Position numbers and translations under genes: made by a program. Shown piece by piece: positions 45,895 through 57,300 of a stretch of DNA of 64,000 nt. The stretch covers positions 4,796,515-4,860,514 of the forward strand of contig CM020508.1 in assembly GCA_009823395.1 (NCBI GenBank), read 5' to 3'. Below the pieces are notes generated by a model. It was not told the DNA's origin. It worked only from the letters and a program-made list of their open reading frames with translations, and did not search any database. Every line of letters starts with the position of its first letter. The first letter of the stretch is position 1. The DNA is from Thamnaconus septentrionalis (taxonomy: Eukaryota > Chordata > Actinopteri > Tetraodontiformes > Monacanthidae).

Positions 45895-46139
45895 CGTTTG
45901 ACCGAGTCCCTGGAGGCTCACCGAGGCTGCTCTCCTATCTGGGTCAGAGCAGATGCTGGTGTGCTGGCTCGTTGAGTTTGCATAAAATATCCAGCAAATT
46001 TGAAGTGAACATTTAAAAGCTCTTCAAAAATAATAATGATAAAAAAAAAGATGAACTGAAGATTCATGCTCTGCATTTTCTGCCATGTGATTTGCGAGTC
46101 CACCGGAAGTGGTGGTGGCTCCCGGAAGAGGGAGAAGAG

Positions 46140-46400
46140 TAAATTGACATGATGGCAAGTAGCTGAACTTGTCAGAAAAAACTTGCCGCAGTGTTGTGAC
46201 TCTCATCAGGTTTTAATATGGTGCAACAATTCAAAGTGACAACTTTAAAAAATTCTTTGCAAGTGAAAGTGACAGTAAGAGATTGCTGTTATGATGCATG
46301 AAAATGAGAAAAAAGTAATGTTTTAACTTCCTGTGACTGAAATTAAACCCATTTCAATGCTATTTCAACATAAATATTTAAACATTCATTTCATTTGGGT
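46140..46400 (+). repeat. direct repeat pair D2, copy A
   Basis: Landmarks are GAACTTGTCAGAAAAAACTT, GGTTTTAATATGGTGCAACA, GCATGAAAATGAG, TTTTAACTTCCTGTGACTGA and TATTTAAACATTCATTTC. The same five occur in the same order in copy B. No terminal inverted repeats or coding are evident. Confidence 0.65.
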
Positions 46401-47219
46401 TTTGTTTTTGGTTTTTGACCCAAATGCTCCAGGCGAGACAGTCTGACTTGTCCTCAACTTGTTGTCTCACTTTTCTTCCCAAGCGCAGCATTAAAATAAA
46501 GATCTCCCCTCGCCGACTGCTGACCTTGTTTTTCCCAGCCGCAAAATTACACTTCATGAGACGGTCCGTCTCATTCTTCTGCTCCCGCTGCATAAATATG
46601 TAAAGAAACATTTCGCTGAAGGGAAAAAAAACTCCTTTTTTTTTTCTCCCTAGCAACTCAAAACACCCACGTTGACATATATTTCTTTTACAGTTTACGC
46701 GTCCCGAACAAAGAGCCTCAGCCGGGAGGCTCGTCAAGCGTCGCCTCCGCTCTCCCTCCTCCCCCCCGTCGAAAATTTTTTGTGTTCCGTCCTGTATTGT
46801 TGATGTTTTTCAAAGCCGAGGCCCACTCCGCCGAGCTTTCCAGTAGACTAATATTTGTCTTTCCACCTCCTCCCTCTCTCTGAACATCTGGACCGGAGCT
46901 TTTGCAGGAACACAAACTTCCTTGGCGAGCAACGCCGCTTCTTTTTGATGGTTGCGTACACGAGCATCAGTGGTTTACGCCGACCCTAAACATTCCCCAA
47001 GACGTGGCCGCACAGCTGACGGCTGATTATGGTCCATAATGGTATGTGTGTGTAAGAGAGCATCCGGGCTGATTTTGCAAGAAAGCGAGGCAACGGATTC
47101 CAACGATAGAAAGCAAAATTTTAAAATTCAAATTCCTCGATGCACGTGGAATTTGCATTTTGAAAGCTCCAAAAAAGACAAAAAAAAAAACACCTCATGA
47201 CAGTGTACAAATGTTTTAT

Positions 47220-47510
47220 AAGAAAATAGAGTTACTGAAGGAGTTTAACTTGTTAGAAAAACCTGCCACAAAGCACTAGGTTTTAATATGGAAGAACAAT
47301 TCAAAATAGCAAAATTATGGTGGCATTATGTCAGGTAATGGATCACGAGTTTGCTTTTCTGAGGCATGAAAATGAGCTGAAATGACTGTTTTTACTGACA
47401 TTAAACTTCCTGTTTCTGACACTAAACACATTTTCATGCTTCTGGCTCCTTGGAGTGCAACCATCGCTATAGATACCATAGAACATAGGTATTTAAACAT
47501 TGATTTCACT
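47220..47510 (+). repeat. direct repeat pair D2, copy B
   Basis: Landmarks are TAACTTGTTAGAAAAACCTG, GGTTTTAATATGGAAGAACA, GCATGAAAATGAG, TTAAACTTCCTGTTTCTGAC and TATTTAAACATTGATTTC. It lies about 1.1 kb right of copy A in the same orientation. Divergence is high, so an old dispersed repeat is likelier than a recent tandem duplication. Confidence 0.65.
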
Positions 47511-47838
47511 GCTCTGGTTGGACCCGGAGGTCGGAGAAGAATTCAAGTTAAACTCGCTGGATCAATCTTGTGCAGGGGGGAGGTCGGCTCAGAGGTCTCG
47601 TCATTCCACCATTGATAAGAACGGCCCGGTGACACGCCGGCGACCTCTGTGATCATCTCATTGGTTGTGAGGAGACTGTAATTACTGCGTGCCCATGCCT
47701 TTATTTTGTAGGATCTCTTTTTTTTTCCCCATTCCAGCGGCTGAAGCAGCAGATAAGAGGAGGAATGCAATGAAGGGAACAGAGGAGATCACGAGCCGGC
47801 TGGGGAACGTGATTGCACTGTAAAACTGAGTCAAGCCA

Positions 47839-47840
<2 letters not shown>

Positions 47841-47892
<52 letters not shown>

Positions 47893-47910
47893 CTCTCTCT
47901 CTCCCTCCCT
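47841..47910 (+). repeat. (TC)n microsatellite
   Basis: About 33 TC units with one G interruption and a CCCTCCCTC end. Confidence 0.95.
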
Positions 47911-48397
47911 CAAACATGTCACCGAGTCAAACAGGCAGAGTTTTTTGGTGCAATTTTCCCGCTGTGATGGAAGTCATTACAGCTCCCGGCTCAGCGCTCT
48001 GATTGAGGTCTTTGAGCCACTGTGGGCTGGTGATGCTTCACCTGAGGTGGGGTCACCGGAGGTCACCTCGGTAATCAGGTGGGATTCAGGAGGACTGAGA
48101 TGTGTCCAATCAGGCGTGTGCCTCGGCAGCTAATCGGAGGCTCTGTGTGCGAATGCGAGTGTCAGTCAAGTGACTGGCTGGATTAAAGAGGGAAGGAAGA
48201 GGAAAATTCCGGCAGTCGGAGCTGAATATTCACCCTTGAAAACCTAATGTGGCAGAATTGGAGCCGAGCAGCAGCCGTCCGGTTTCTGATTCCAGGCAGA
48301 AGGAATGTGTCCTCGTTTCTGGACATCAGACCAGATTTTTGGCATAAGAGGAATCTGTCCGCATTTTATGAGTACAGACTTTTCATCTCAGAAGCTC

Positions 48398-48442
<45 letters not shown>
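48398..48442 (+). repeat. (ACAG)11 microsatellite
   Basis: Perfect ACAG tetranucleotides. The Thr-Asp-Arg-Gln frame is an artefact. Confidence 0.95.
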
Positions 48443-49989
48443 TGGGAGGGCAGGAGAAAAGCCTCTGTGGCATTGTTTTCTTTTCTTTTTGTTTTGCTCC
48501 AACTATACTAACTGTCCCGGATGATTAGAAAAGCTGATCCACATGGTTCAAACATCGCCATTAAAAAAGCATAAAAAAGCAACAAAAAAGGCCACTGAAA
48601 TCACACAAAACACCAAAAAACATGTAATTATAGCATTTATCTAATATGGAGATTGTTGACTATTGTGAAAAGGGAAAACAACAAGGAAACAAAGCAACTG
48701 AACGTGACGGTTCTTGTCATAAACTAACCTCTATAAAAATGGTTTCAGTATCAATGTGTCCCAACTGTCGGCCACTTTGTACCTGCGTCTTCACTTCTGG
48801 ACCTTTGTGAACAACTATCCTGATTTTCAGAGTCGGGAGAGGAGGAGAAAACATCGTCTCCGCTGCGATGAAGCAGACGTAGCCACAAGTTTCCGAGAGG
48901 TTCCATCTTAAATGATCTGCGAGGAAAAGCTAAAAGTGGAAGGGAAACTAATGATAACTAATGGAACGGGGAAAAAAACAACAACAACATCCTGCTGTGT
49001 GGGAGGAGGCGGCTGCAGTGTCTGGTGACCGGTGGTCGGCGCCGGGCAGAGGAGGTGGGCTGGAAAGATCATTACGAGGACCCCTGCCCACCCAGGGTCC
49101 TTCACACTTGCCAGTCAGGGCTGCAGTCAAGAGCCCTCACACTTATATGGAGATGACAAATATTCTGTACTAGACTTTCTGGATGTTAATATCCGTATTC
49201 TGTGTTTGATATCTCAGTCGCTGCTGTTGCTGTTTTTAGATTCCACTTTTCCTCTTTTTTCTGATGCTGCCTTTCTTTTTTTTTTACTATTGCACTGTTG
49301 AAAGAGAGCAGTTGCAGGCATTGATAGAAATGATATCTTAATGTTAAATATTTCATATTTCTTACCATCATATTACATCATCTTATTATCACGAATCATT
49401 CTCATCATGCTGCCACCTTAACAATGGTTTTCTTTTCATTTAGTCCAATATTGTTTATTTTAGACTGAATGTTGCTGCTGTGGAAGCGTCTGTGTCCGTC
49501 GCTGCCTGCTTTTGCGCAGTAAATAAATAAAGACGACTCTCAGATTCTCTCATATCTCATTAGAAATGATCCCCTCCCTGTTTTATTGCGTTTTACATCC
49601 CGCTCTCTCTGTTCACGCTGAGGGGCGGCAACGCTGCACTTGGCGGTGCTGCAGCCGAGTCTCTCCATAGGTGGCAGTGCAGCACAGATTTCAGCTCCAG
49701 CTCCACGCTGCCTGTGGCCCTGCATATCCAGGCACATGATAATCGCTATAAATCCCTTTAATGGAGATAAATGTGCATATTCCTGAAATTGCATTGCCCC
49801 CTCTCACCAGATTAAGCTCACTTTGACCAAAAAAAGAAAGAAAAAGAAAAAGAAAGCGGCTGCAGACTGCACAAGCAAATGAGTCTCTTTATACGCTTGG
49901 ACTTCTGCCCTCCCAAATGAGAATTATTCTATTAGGTGGACAGCTTTTGCGGAAATATGCTGGAAATACGGCAGCATTTCAGCTGGTCA

Positions 49990-50018
<29 letters not shown>
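49990..50018 (+). repeat. (GT)n microsatellite
   Basis: About 13 GT units, followed after TTT by more GT-rich sequence to about 50050. Confidence 0.92.
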
Positions 50019-50020
<2 letters not shown>

Positions 50021-50622
50021 TGTGTGTGAGTTAGTGTGTCTGTGTTTGTGGAGCTGACTGATGGAAACCAGCGCATTCCTCCTTATCCGCTAGACAGGCC
50101 GTTCAGGAAAACAAGCCGGCTCTTTGAGCGAGAATAAGCCCAACGTCTCGCACTCATTTGCATTCATCTTTCCAGCAAAATATATTCCGCCGCGCTTGGC
50201 GGCACAGGGATGCGACTGTTCGGCCGCGCGCGCTCCGAGAAAGAGAAGAGCTCACGGAACAAAGAATAAAAGGAGGGTCGGAGTCGGAAATTGCCGAGGG
50301 AAGTTGTAAATTTAGCCTCAGTGGTCCTGATAAGGGAGGAGGCTGCTGGGAAGAGGGTTCGACACTTTTGATGGTTTTACGCCGAAGGAAGGAGACGGAC
50401 GGATGTAACCCAGCGGTTAGTCACATCCCAGTGGGCTCCTTTTCAGCGGGGCCCCCTGGCAGCGTCCTCCACTCGCTCGCTCCTTCCCTCCCTGTCTCCT
50501 CCGTCAGGCCTCTTGCACTCTTGTCCTCTGCGCTCCTTTAACATCTGGAGCCTGTTTAGCGTCAGCAACACCAGAGCCACCGCCGTGACACCTCTCTTAA
50601 AAATGCCTCGGATTGGGACTTT

Positions 50623-50657
<35 letters not shown>

Positions 50658-50988
50658 AAAAAGAAAAGCTGGGAGGGTTTATTAGCCGGAGTTTTCTTCT
50701 CTTGCGGTTCCATACTGTTGAAGTCTTCATTTGTCCCGCTAGAGCTCCCTGCAAATTAGCAGCAAACCTCAAAGAGCGGCGCCATGTTTGACTAACCGCC
50801 CTGGCATTTTAATTGGAGAAAAATCTATTGCTTCACTTGCCCTGCGCTTTGCCGCGATGATCTATGCCCCGTTAACATTCCGCCCTTTACAGAGGCAACT
50901 TTTTTGTTTATTTTTATTGGGAGGGAGAGATTTATTTGTTTATTTATTCATTTTTTTATTTTTTTATTTTTTTACATAAGCAGCAATA

Positions 50989-50991
<3 letters not shown>

Positions 50992-51044
<53 letters not shown>
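50992..51044 (+). repeat. (TC)n microsatellite, 53 bp
   Basis: Uninterrupted TC units, preceded by an ATTT-rich stretch at 50930-50975. Confidence 0.95.
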
Positions 51045-51050
<6 letters not shown>

Positions 51051-52494
51051 TTCATCCGTCACAGTGGCCCGGCCCTCATCTGGCCACACAGGATTAGAGG
51101 TTAGCAAACACCTCTGTGAAAGTGGTTGACATCGGGCGGGCGAGGGGGTAGTGAGGGAGGGGCGGCGATGATGGATTTCCACGCTGGTCCGTCAGCAGAT
51201 GAGCGCGCCATTAATTCTCTGTTGTCGGAGGGATGACCTCTACGGCCGCGGCGGGCAGGCGAGCAGGCGGCGCTGGCGTCCTGGTCCATAGCTCAAGAGC
51301 GCCGGGACAGTAAAAGCGGCGGCTGACAACTGTAAAATGTGTTATTGAGTTCATACGAGGCGCACGTGTGCCATGTGTGCCGTGTGTGTGTGTGTGTGTC
51401 ACGCCTGATGCCGCAGTACCATGAGCAGCACACAGGGGGCGTGCAGAGCGACAAATTAGTTTAAGCATGCAAAACGTGTGTGCGTGTTTGTGTGTGACAA
51501 ACTGAGGCTTGGCTTGCGGGGGTCCACATGGGAGAGGCGACTGAGTTCCTGGGCCTTCAGCAGGAAAACATTTCAAAGGCCGTCCGTCACACAGACCTAA
51601 TGGCTTCAGCAGACCCAGCCTGGATTTGGGCTTTTTTTTTTTCCCCCCCTCCGTCGCCCCCCTTACTGCCGACACCCACCGCCGACACCGCCAGCCGTTA
51701 CACGCTGCATGTTTGGAATGCAGAACACGGATTCTGCGGACGCCGGCGACGGAGCAGATTACAGGCCGGAGAAAGCTGAAGACCGCTCGTACGTCAGGAC
51801 GCTCCGCTCGCAGGCCGGCCGGACCTCGGCTCTGGAAGCCTGCCGGCGTGAGCGACCAAGGGAGCGACGAGCACGAGCGAGGGGTGTCAGCGGGGGTGAA
51901 TTATTCACCGGGCGGCGCAGGCGACAGTGTTTACAGGAGGTTACATCAACAGGGCTGCCCCCCCTCCCCTGACCTTTGACCCCCCCCCCTCGCCCTCGCA
52001 AGGCTAAAGGACGGGTCAGTTTACCAGAACAGGCAGAGACGGTGGCGGACGGTTAGAGATTAAAGGTGGCAAGAAGGAGGCTTAAAAGCAGCAGACTGAA
52101 CTTTTTTTTTTTACTTTATACATGGGATTAAGTTGTACGCCGGTGAAAACAGGAAGTTACGGATCAAACCCCGGGAAGAAAATTCATTGTAAGGGAATTA
52201 TGTGGGCCGCCGTAACCAAGCGTGTCGAATTAGGGCCAGCATGTGTCCGTGAAAGTCTCTTATCTGGCACCGCCTCCTTCTCACAGGAGGGGGGCGGAGT
52301 CAGGTTGTACCGCGCTGACCTCCCACGTGGAGGCGGCCGAGGAGGCGTCCGCGGGGGGAAAAGCTGCATGGAGTTCCTGGAATCTCGCCGACACAGCCGG
52401 TTCTGTGAGGGGTAGGGGTGGCTGGCTGCCCTGCCCTCACTGCCACTTGAAGAGCTTTATTTTTCACCTCAGCTTTGAACAATTAGTTACCCTA

Positions 52495-52695
52495 TCAACA
52501 GGAAGAAAAACTCAATAGATCTGCAGAAAACAGCACGTAGCACCTCGACGTCCTGCTGAGAGTGGAGCTCGGTTGGACCTGCCATGTGTTTGTTTGTTTG
52601 GCTGAGTGAGGAGAGGATAAAAAAAAAGAAAGATGGGGATCATGTTGGTAACCTGCGAGAGGCGTCGGTGCCCTTTGTGACATCACAAGCAGATG
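52495..52695 (+). repeat. dispersed repeat family R4, copy 3 (most diverged)
   Basis: AATAGATCTGCAGAAAACAG, TTGGACCTGCCATGTG and GGTGCCCTTTGTGACATCAC occur in the same order as in copies 1 and 2. The central CTGTTTACTGCCTCC landmark is lost, so this assignment is less sure than the others. Confidence 0.45.
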
Positions 52696-53683
52696 AATGA
52701 ATTATTGATTGACTAAAATACACGGCCTTTATGAAAACTGGGTATTTCACTCACACATGCGGTTTCGAGAAAACATTTCCGAGGTGAATTTTGCATCATA
52801 AGAGTCTTTTCTAGCACTAAAAAAAACAACGACAACAAAGGCGCCATAAAAGCCTTTCGATGGGTTTCTCAGCTGGAGTGACGGCTTAATTTCTTTGCAG
52901 GCGAGCCGGGGGTCGGCCTAATTATGCTCAGTGGCGGAGAGGTCATTTTTATTTCTAGCCGGTCTTCGTCCACCTCGATAGGTCACCTCCCTGGGAGCCC
53001 AGTGGGCTCACAGCCGAGTGCTTTTTACCGTGGAGCGGTGGCGCGGGGGGGAGTGGGGGAGGAGGGGTTTACATAATGAGCCGCTGTGTCTGCAACCAAC
53101 GGCAGTTACAAGGAAATGGACTCCCATTCTGGGGAAGACGCCGAGAGGCCACTCTCATTATTCCCGCTCCCAATATCGTTGCACTTAACGGTGTTTTTAT
53201 GGATTAATGGCAGAAGCAATTTTTAAAAAAGCAGCACAGGCGGAACTCTACGGTCGTTACATCTCAGGCCATGAAATGTTAGGAGAAGTCTGCCAGCAGT
53301 TTTACTCTTCATGTCCCATTATGAATTAAAGTTACAATAAAAATGCATTAACTGGGCCCGCTGGCACACAATGTGTCACAAATGTTTTGGGATTCGTTCC
53401 CAAGTATCCGTCTGGTAAAGATCCCAAGGAGGGCATTTGGAAAGAGAAGCCTGCACTCAGAATGTGATTGGGCCGATCTGCCACTCTGTCAGACTACAAA
53501 GGACCAATCAGATTTGTTTAACCAGCTCATGGTTTCGTGTTTGGCACATGGCTGGCTCAGACATCCAGTTTGTAGTCGTCTGTTCTTCCTGGTTTATCAG
53601 AGCAGCCTGAAGCAGCCACTTCTTACTCTCGTACCGTCTGCTTCTAACTTGTAATGGAACTCACAACTTTCCAAAAACCTGCT

Positions 53684-53762
53684 ATTGATATTGATATCAA
53701 TATTGATATTGATATATATTGATATTAATATTGATATATATTGATATTGATATTGATATTGA
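53684..53762 (+). repeat. palindromic (ATATTG)n hexanucleotide array
   Basis: Hexamer-based repeat containing the perfect 16-base palindrome ATATTGATATCAATAT (53688-53703) and mirrored units further right. It should extrude as a cruciform easily. Confidence 0.92.
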
Positions 53763-53764
53763 AA

Positions 53765-55410
53765 TCCTGCTAGCTGATATTGAGGCGCCGTTAGGATAGT
53801 GCAGAGTCATCTCACATGATTTAACACATGCAGGAGTTGTGTTGTCACGGTGCTCTTGGTCTTTCATTTTTCAGCAAGGTTACCATGAACAACATGCACA
53901 CTCAGTTTTTATTTCTTAGTCACATAGCACAGTTGTTTTGTTTTGTTTTGTTTTTTTCCCTAAAGAAGAGGCTTCGCCAGAGTGCACGATGCAGTGCAGG
54001 ACACCAACCATCCCTGCAGAAATAAAACAACCACGAGCCAATGTCCTATTTTGTGCAAGAAATAAAAAACTATATTCAAAAGCTCACTCGAAACTGAAAT
54101 GGGATTCCAGGAATGAGCAAATAAATTGTACACAGTTTACATTTTTCAGTAAAATTGTGTCGCTCCCCACTGGGCTGCAGCGGACGGACAAGTTTTGTAC
54201 TAAAAAGGATGTGAGTTCTTCCAAGGACAGACTTTCGCTTTGACTCCTTCCAATTCTCTGACGCCCTGCAGAATACTTGAGCACGTTTTCTTTTCTTTCT
54301 TTCTCTCTTTTGAGAGCCACAACTCTGGAGCTCAGGAAAGAAGCTGGACAAAACAATATTAAGGCTGGGAAGATTAAAAAAAAAAAAAAAAAAAACCTCG
54401 AAAAATGCATGAACTAGAAATAGAATCTGCGTAGATACTGCAGAGTTTAGCGGTTTATGTTTAATTCATAGTTTGGTTTATGCTTGATGCCGCTACTGGG
54501 GACTTTGCCAGTCGCTACTGAAGCAGCACTGAAAGTGGGCGAAGGGGGAAGCTTCAACTTGAGGCAACAATGTTACTTCCCGCTTATATCCTGGCTTTAA
54601 TACCCTCCCTCCTGTTTGCCTCACGGACACGTCGGATGTTTTGTTTCGGTAAGAACATATTGGAGGGGGAAAAAAAGTTTGTTTTACTTACAAAAACCTC
54701 CCTAATGAAACGGAGCGGAGGAGCGCCGACGTGCAGATCAGACTGACAGCATCACAAAAGGCTGTGTTTCTTTCAAAGTGGATGTCGCTGAATTGAAAGG
54801 CCCCCGGGCGGGACGGCCGGGCGGGAAGGAGGGGCTGTGGGCCCTGGAGGTTAAATAAGACATCACTTTGTCATCAATCTGGCAAATGAAAATGTACTTG
54901 TTTCCCCCCCGAGAAACGATTTATCGACCGGCCGGACGCACTCGCCGCGGCTGAGTCAGGAGGAGCGACGCAGCTTTGAGCCGCTGCTTTTAACAAACAG
55001 GGTTAAAAAAAAGAAAGAAGCTGTCATACCAGAGAAATGGATCCTGGGCCACGCATGTACCTTAAATATTGGTACCGCAACCCTGCTGCTTGGGTCAAAA
55101 CACAGATCCTCATGATAAAAAAGTTAGTCCGCTGCAAGTGAAAGATGCTCAGTCATGCGTTTTGATTGAGTTTAAGACTTGTGTTTGCATGACAAGTCTT
55201 CACCGCATCCATGAACCAAGTTCATGGAGTTCAGCTTCGAAATGCAGTCAAATCTGTCTGAACTAACATAAACCAAATGCTTCATTATTGCATTTGCCTA
55301 TTTAACCAAGAAAACAACTCCGGTTTCATATTCCATAAAGGGAAGTGGGAGGGGGTTGCGTGACCAATTATGTCAAACTTATGATTTAATAGTAGTTAAA
55401 GTCCCACATC
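53765..55410. other. non-coding, no gene recognised
   Basis: AT-rich with a 19-base poly-A at 54377 and a GC-rich segment at 54790-54980. Nothing else identifiable. Confidence 0.5.
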
Positions 55411-55537
55411 TGACCCATCCCCAGGAGTGGTGAGCAGCAGCAGTCAAGCGCTAAGAAGTTATTAGTTGATCTAAGTCCAAGTCCAACCTCAAATACTGAG
55501 GGCCAAGTGGGGAGGATTTTTATATTCTTTGGCATAT

Positions 55538-55578
55538 CTTGGATCAAACCCACAACTTCATTGTCTCAGACCATTGAG
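55538..55578 (-). pseudogene. second tRNA-like relic with B-box-like motif
   Basis: On the minus strand, CTCAATGGTCTGAGACAATG runs into GAAGTTGTGGGTTTGATCCAAG. The GGGTTTGATCC part is B-box-like, and the spacing to the upstream TGGTCTGAGA resembles a degenerate tRNA 3' half. Just left, at 55415-55450, the plus strand has CCCCAGGAGTGGTGAGCAGC, a phrase that recalls the body of fish tRNA-derived interspersed repeats. The whole 55.4-55.65 kb interval is therefore probably an old composite repeat next to the true tRNA gene. Confidence 0.35.
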
Positions 55579-55592
55579 ATAATAAACTAGTT

Positions 55593-55643
55593 GGCCCAGA
55601 GTCGAACCGACGACCTTCTGATCCATAGTCTTGGCCACTGCCC
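55593..55643 (-). pseudogene. tRNA-like relic (tRNA-derived SINE head or tRNA pseudogene)
   Basis: Twenty bases beyond the 3' end of the tRNA-Leu gene, on the same strand, is GTGGCCAAGACTATGGATCA followed by GAAGGTCGTC and a perfect B-box-like GGTTCGACTC. The pattern resembles the 3' half of a tRNA or the head of a common fish tRNA-derived repeat, whose plus strand reads as AACCGACGACCTTCTG before a GGCCACTGCCC end. The D-loop and left half are shortened and no cloverleaf closes, so it is not a functional tRNA. Confidence 0.5.
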
Positions 55644-55662
55644 TGATCAAAGAAAGAGAGAC

Positions 55663-55745
55663 TACCAGGAGTGGGGTTCGAACCCACGCAGACAGTTGTC
55701 TATTGGATCTTAAGTCCAACGCCTTAACCACTCGGCCATCCTGGT
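55663..55745 (-). tRNA. tRNA-Leu (anticodon UAA)
   Basis: The 83-base cloverleaf is complete on the minus strand. The acceptor stem ACCAGGA pairs perfectly with TCCTGGT, with discriminator A at 55663. The anticodon arm is TTGGA-CTTAAGA-TCCAA, giving anticodon UAA. The long class II variable arm has an AGAC/GTCT stem, and the T arm GTGGG-TTCGAAC-CCCAC is perfect. The internal A box (TGGCCGAGTGG) and B box (GGTTCGAACCC) are intact, there is no intron, and CCA is not encoded, as expected for a nuclear tRNA. The 3' flank has only runs of three T (CTCTCTTTCTTTG) rather than a clear T4 terminator. Nothing in the cloverleaf suggests a pseudogene. Confidence 0.95.
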
Positions 55746-55749
55746 ACAT

Positions 55750-57039
55750 TGTTCCCCATCGCATTGTTCCAAGTCTTTGCCCTGTGACGCCCCGATCATC
55801 TGGGCAGGTTTCCACATCAGCTTGCAGGCCTCCTCCTACTGGTTGGTGGCCACCAACCAGCCAATTGTATCAGTATATACTGGTCAGTATAATCAAAGGA
55901 GTTGCTACTGGAGCGTTCATGAAACACTTGAACAAAATTTTGTGACGCCTGCACAAAGACTGAACAGCTCAGCCAGTCAGGTGCATTTACTGCCTACACA
56001 GCCAGACACCACAAACTTAATGGCACAAGATCAAGCAAACGGATGGTGACATCAAATCCTGAAAAGACTGAGTTCATAGCTTGTAAAAGAAAACTCGTGT
56101 AGGAATCAGAAATACAACCTGCTTGGAGAGGAGGGAAAGCAGGACAAACTAAAGCTGCACATCTGAAGTGCAGAGCACCACAAGCTGACTGGCTCCGGTG
56201 TGTTTCCAGCAGGCGGAGATAGAGGGCAGTGTTTGTCTGTTCCAACAGAGTGGGACATTCATGAAGCAGGATCAGGGAGGGTGATGGAGGATCATCAATG
56301 TTTTCACAGGGCCCAAAAATACATCAGGACTTTTTTTTTCCTTTTTTTGAAAAAGCCTGTAATGAGTGCGTCTCCTGAACCCCCACTAGTGGGCGGAGCT
56401 TCGGACCAGTATCTTATCGTGCTTTGCATCTTGCAGCACTTTGCTGCTCCTGCGGACGATTACTTTGCGTAATTGGTGCTCGTACCTTTTTTTCCCCCCT
56501 CAAATCTCCTTTGAAGAGACGCACTGAGAGCGCCTTAAGAAGTGTCTGGAGTGCGTTTGTCTCCCTTGAGGAGTTTAGAGTGCGGCTGGTTGCCTCATTT
56601 ACCCCCAGAGTGTGGAGTGTGTGTCTCCACCAAAGCCCTCTGCTCGTACTCCAACCTGTTGAGAGCGTTGCTCAGTGTGGGACTTTGATCTGGAACTAAG
56701 GTGGAGGGGGAGGCCGAAAAAAGAAAAAAAAACAAAGCTGAGGTTGGACTGAGAGAAAGCTCCACCACTTCAAACGTCTCTGAGTGTTCTGTTCTGATCT
56801 GGAGTCGGATCAGATGCGACTTTTGGATCGGTGAAACCGGTGCCGTTTCTTGTGGATTTCTCTCCGAGCTGCGCCGCGGATCGATTGCACGCCTTGTTTT
56901 GACGTTTCCCTCTGACCTGTGGCAGCTCTGGCAGACGATTCTAAACTTTGGGAAAGTCTGGGGACATCAGGCCCGGCCAACTGGCCAATGACTGACCCGC
57001 AAACTGACAAGCAGACCCCAGATAAATAACTAAACCTGC

Positions 57040-57040
<1 letters not shown>
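55750..57040. other. non-coding flank of the tRNA gene
   Basis: No further tRNA-like box pairs or coding motifs were seen on either strand. Confidence 0.5.

Positions 57041-57041
<1 letters not shown>

Positions 57042-57094
<53 letters not shown>
57042..57094 (+). repeat. (TG)n microsatellite, 53 bp
   Basis: Uninterrupted TG units that abut the MITE-like copy A directly. Confidence 0.96.
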
Positions 57095-57096
<2 letters not shown>

Positions 57097-57099
57097 ACC

Positions 57100-57300
57100 T
57101 TAAAGGGATAGTTCCCCCAAAACTGATTTTTTTTTTCTCTCTTTACCTATTATTTAGGCTTTAAAGTTTAGTTTCCTAAATCCACATAACCACCCCTGAG
57201 TTTCACAGACCAGTGAGTCTTTTCCTACCACCACAAAAGACTTAAAAACTCAAGTAGAACAAACAAAACTGAGGAAAGCAACACTTTTACCTGTAGCGTT
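57100..57300 (+). mobile_element. MITE-like repeat, copy A (TTAAAGGGATAGTTC type)
   Basis: Immediately right of a GT array, CTTAAAGGGATAGTTCCCCC begins a block that includes AAATCCACATAACCACCCC about 80 bases later. The same two landmarks in the same order occur in copy B at 58407. The opening phrase is very common in fish genomes as the end of small non-autonomous DNA transposons. The right boundary is not clear. Confidence 0.5.

Larger units (their letters stand above)
47510..53680. other. non-coding, microsatellite-rich, no gene recognised
   Basis: Apart from the TC, ACAG and GT arrays and repeat copy 3, there is a CpG-rich stretch at 51640-51960. It opens several overlapping frames, none with recognisable motifs. 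Confidence 0.5.
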
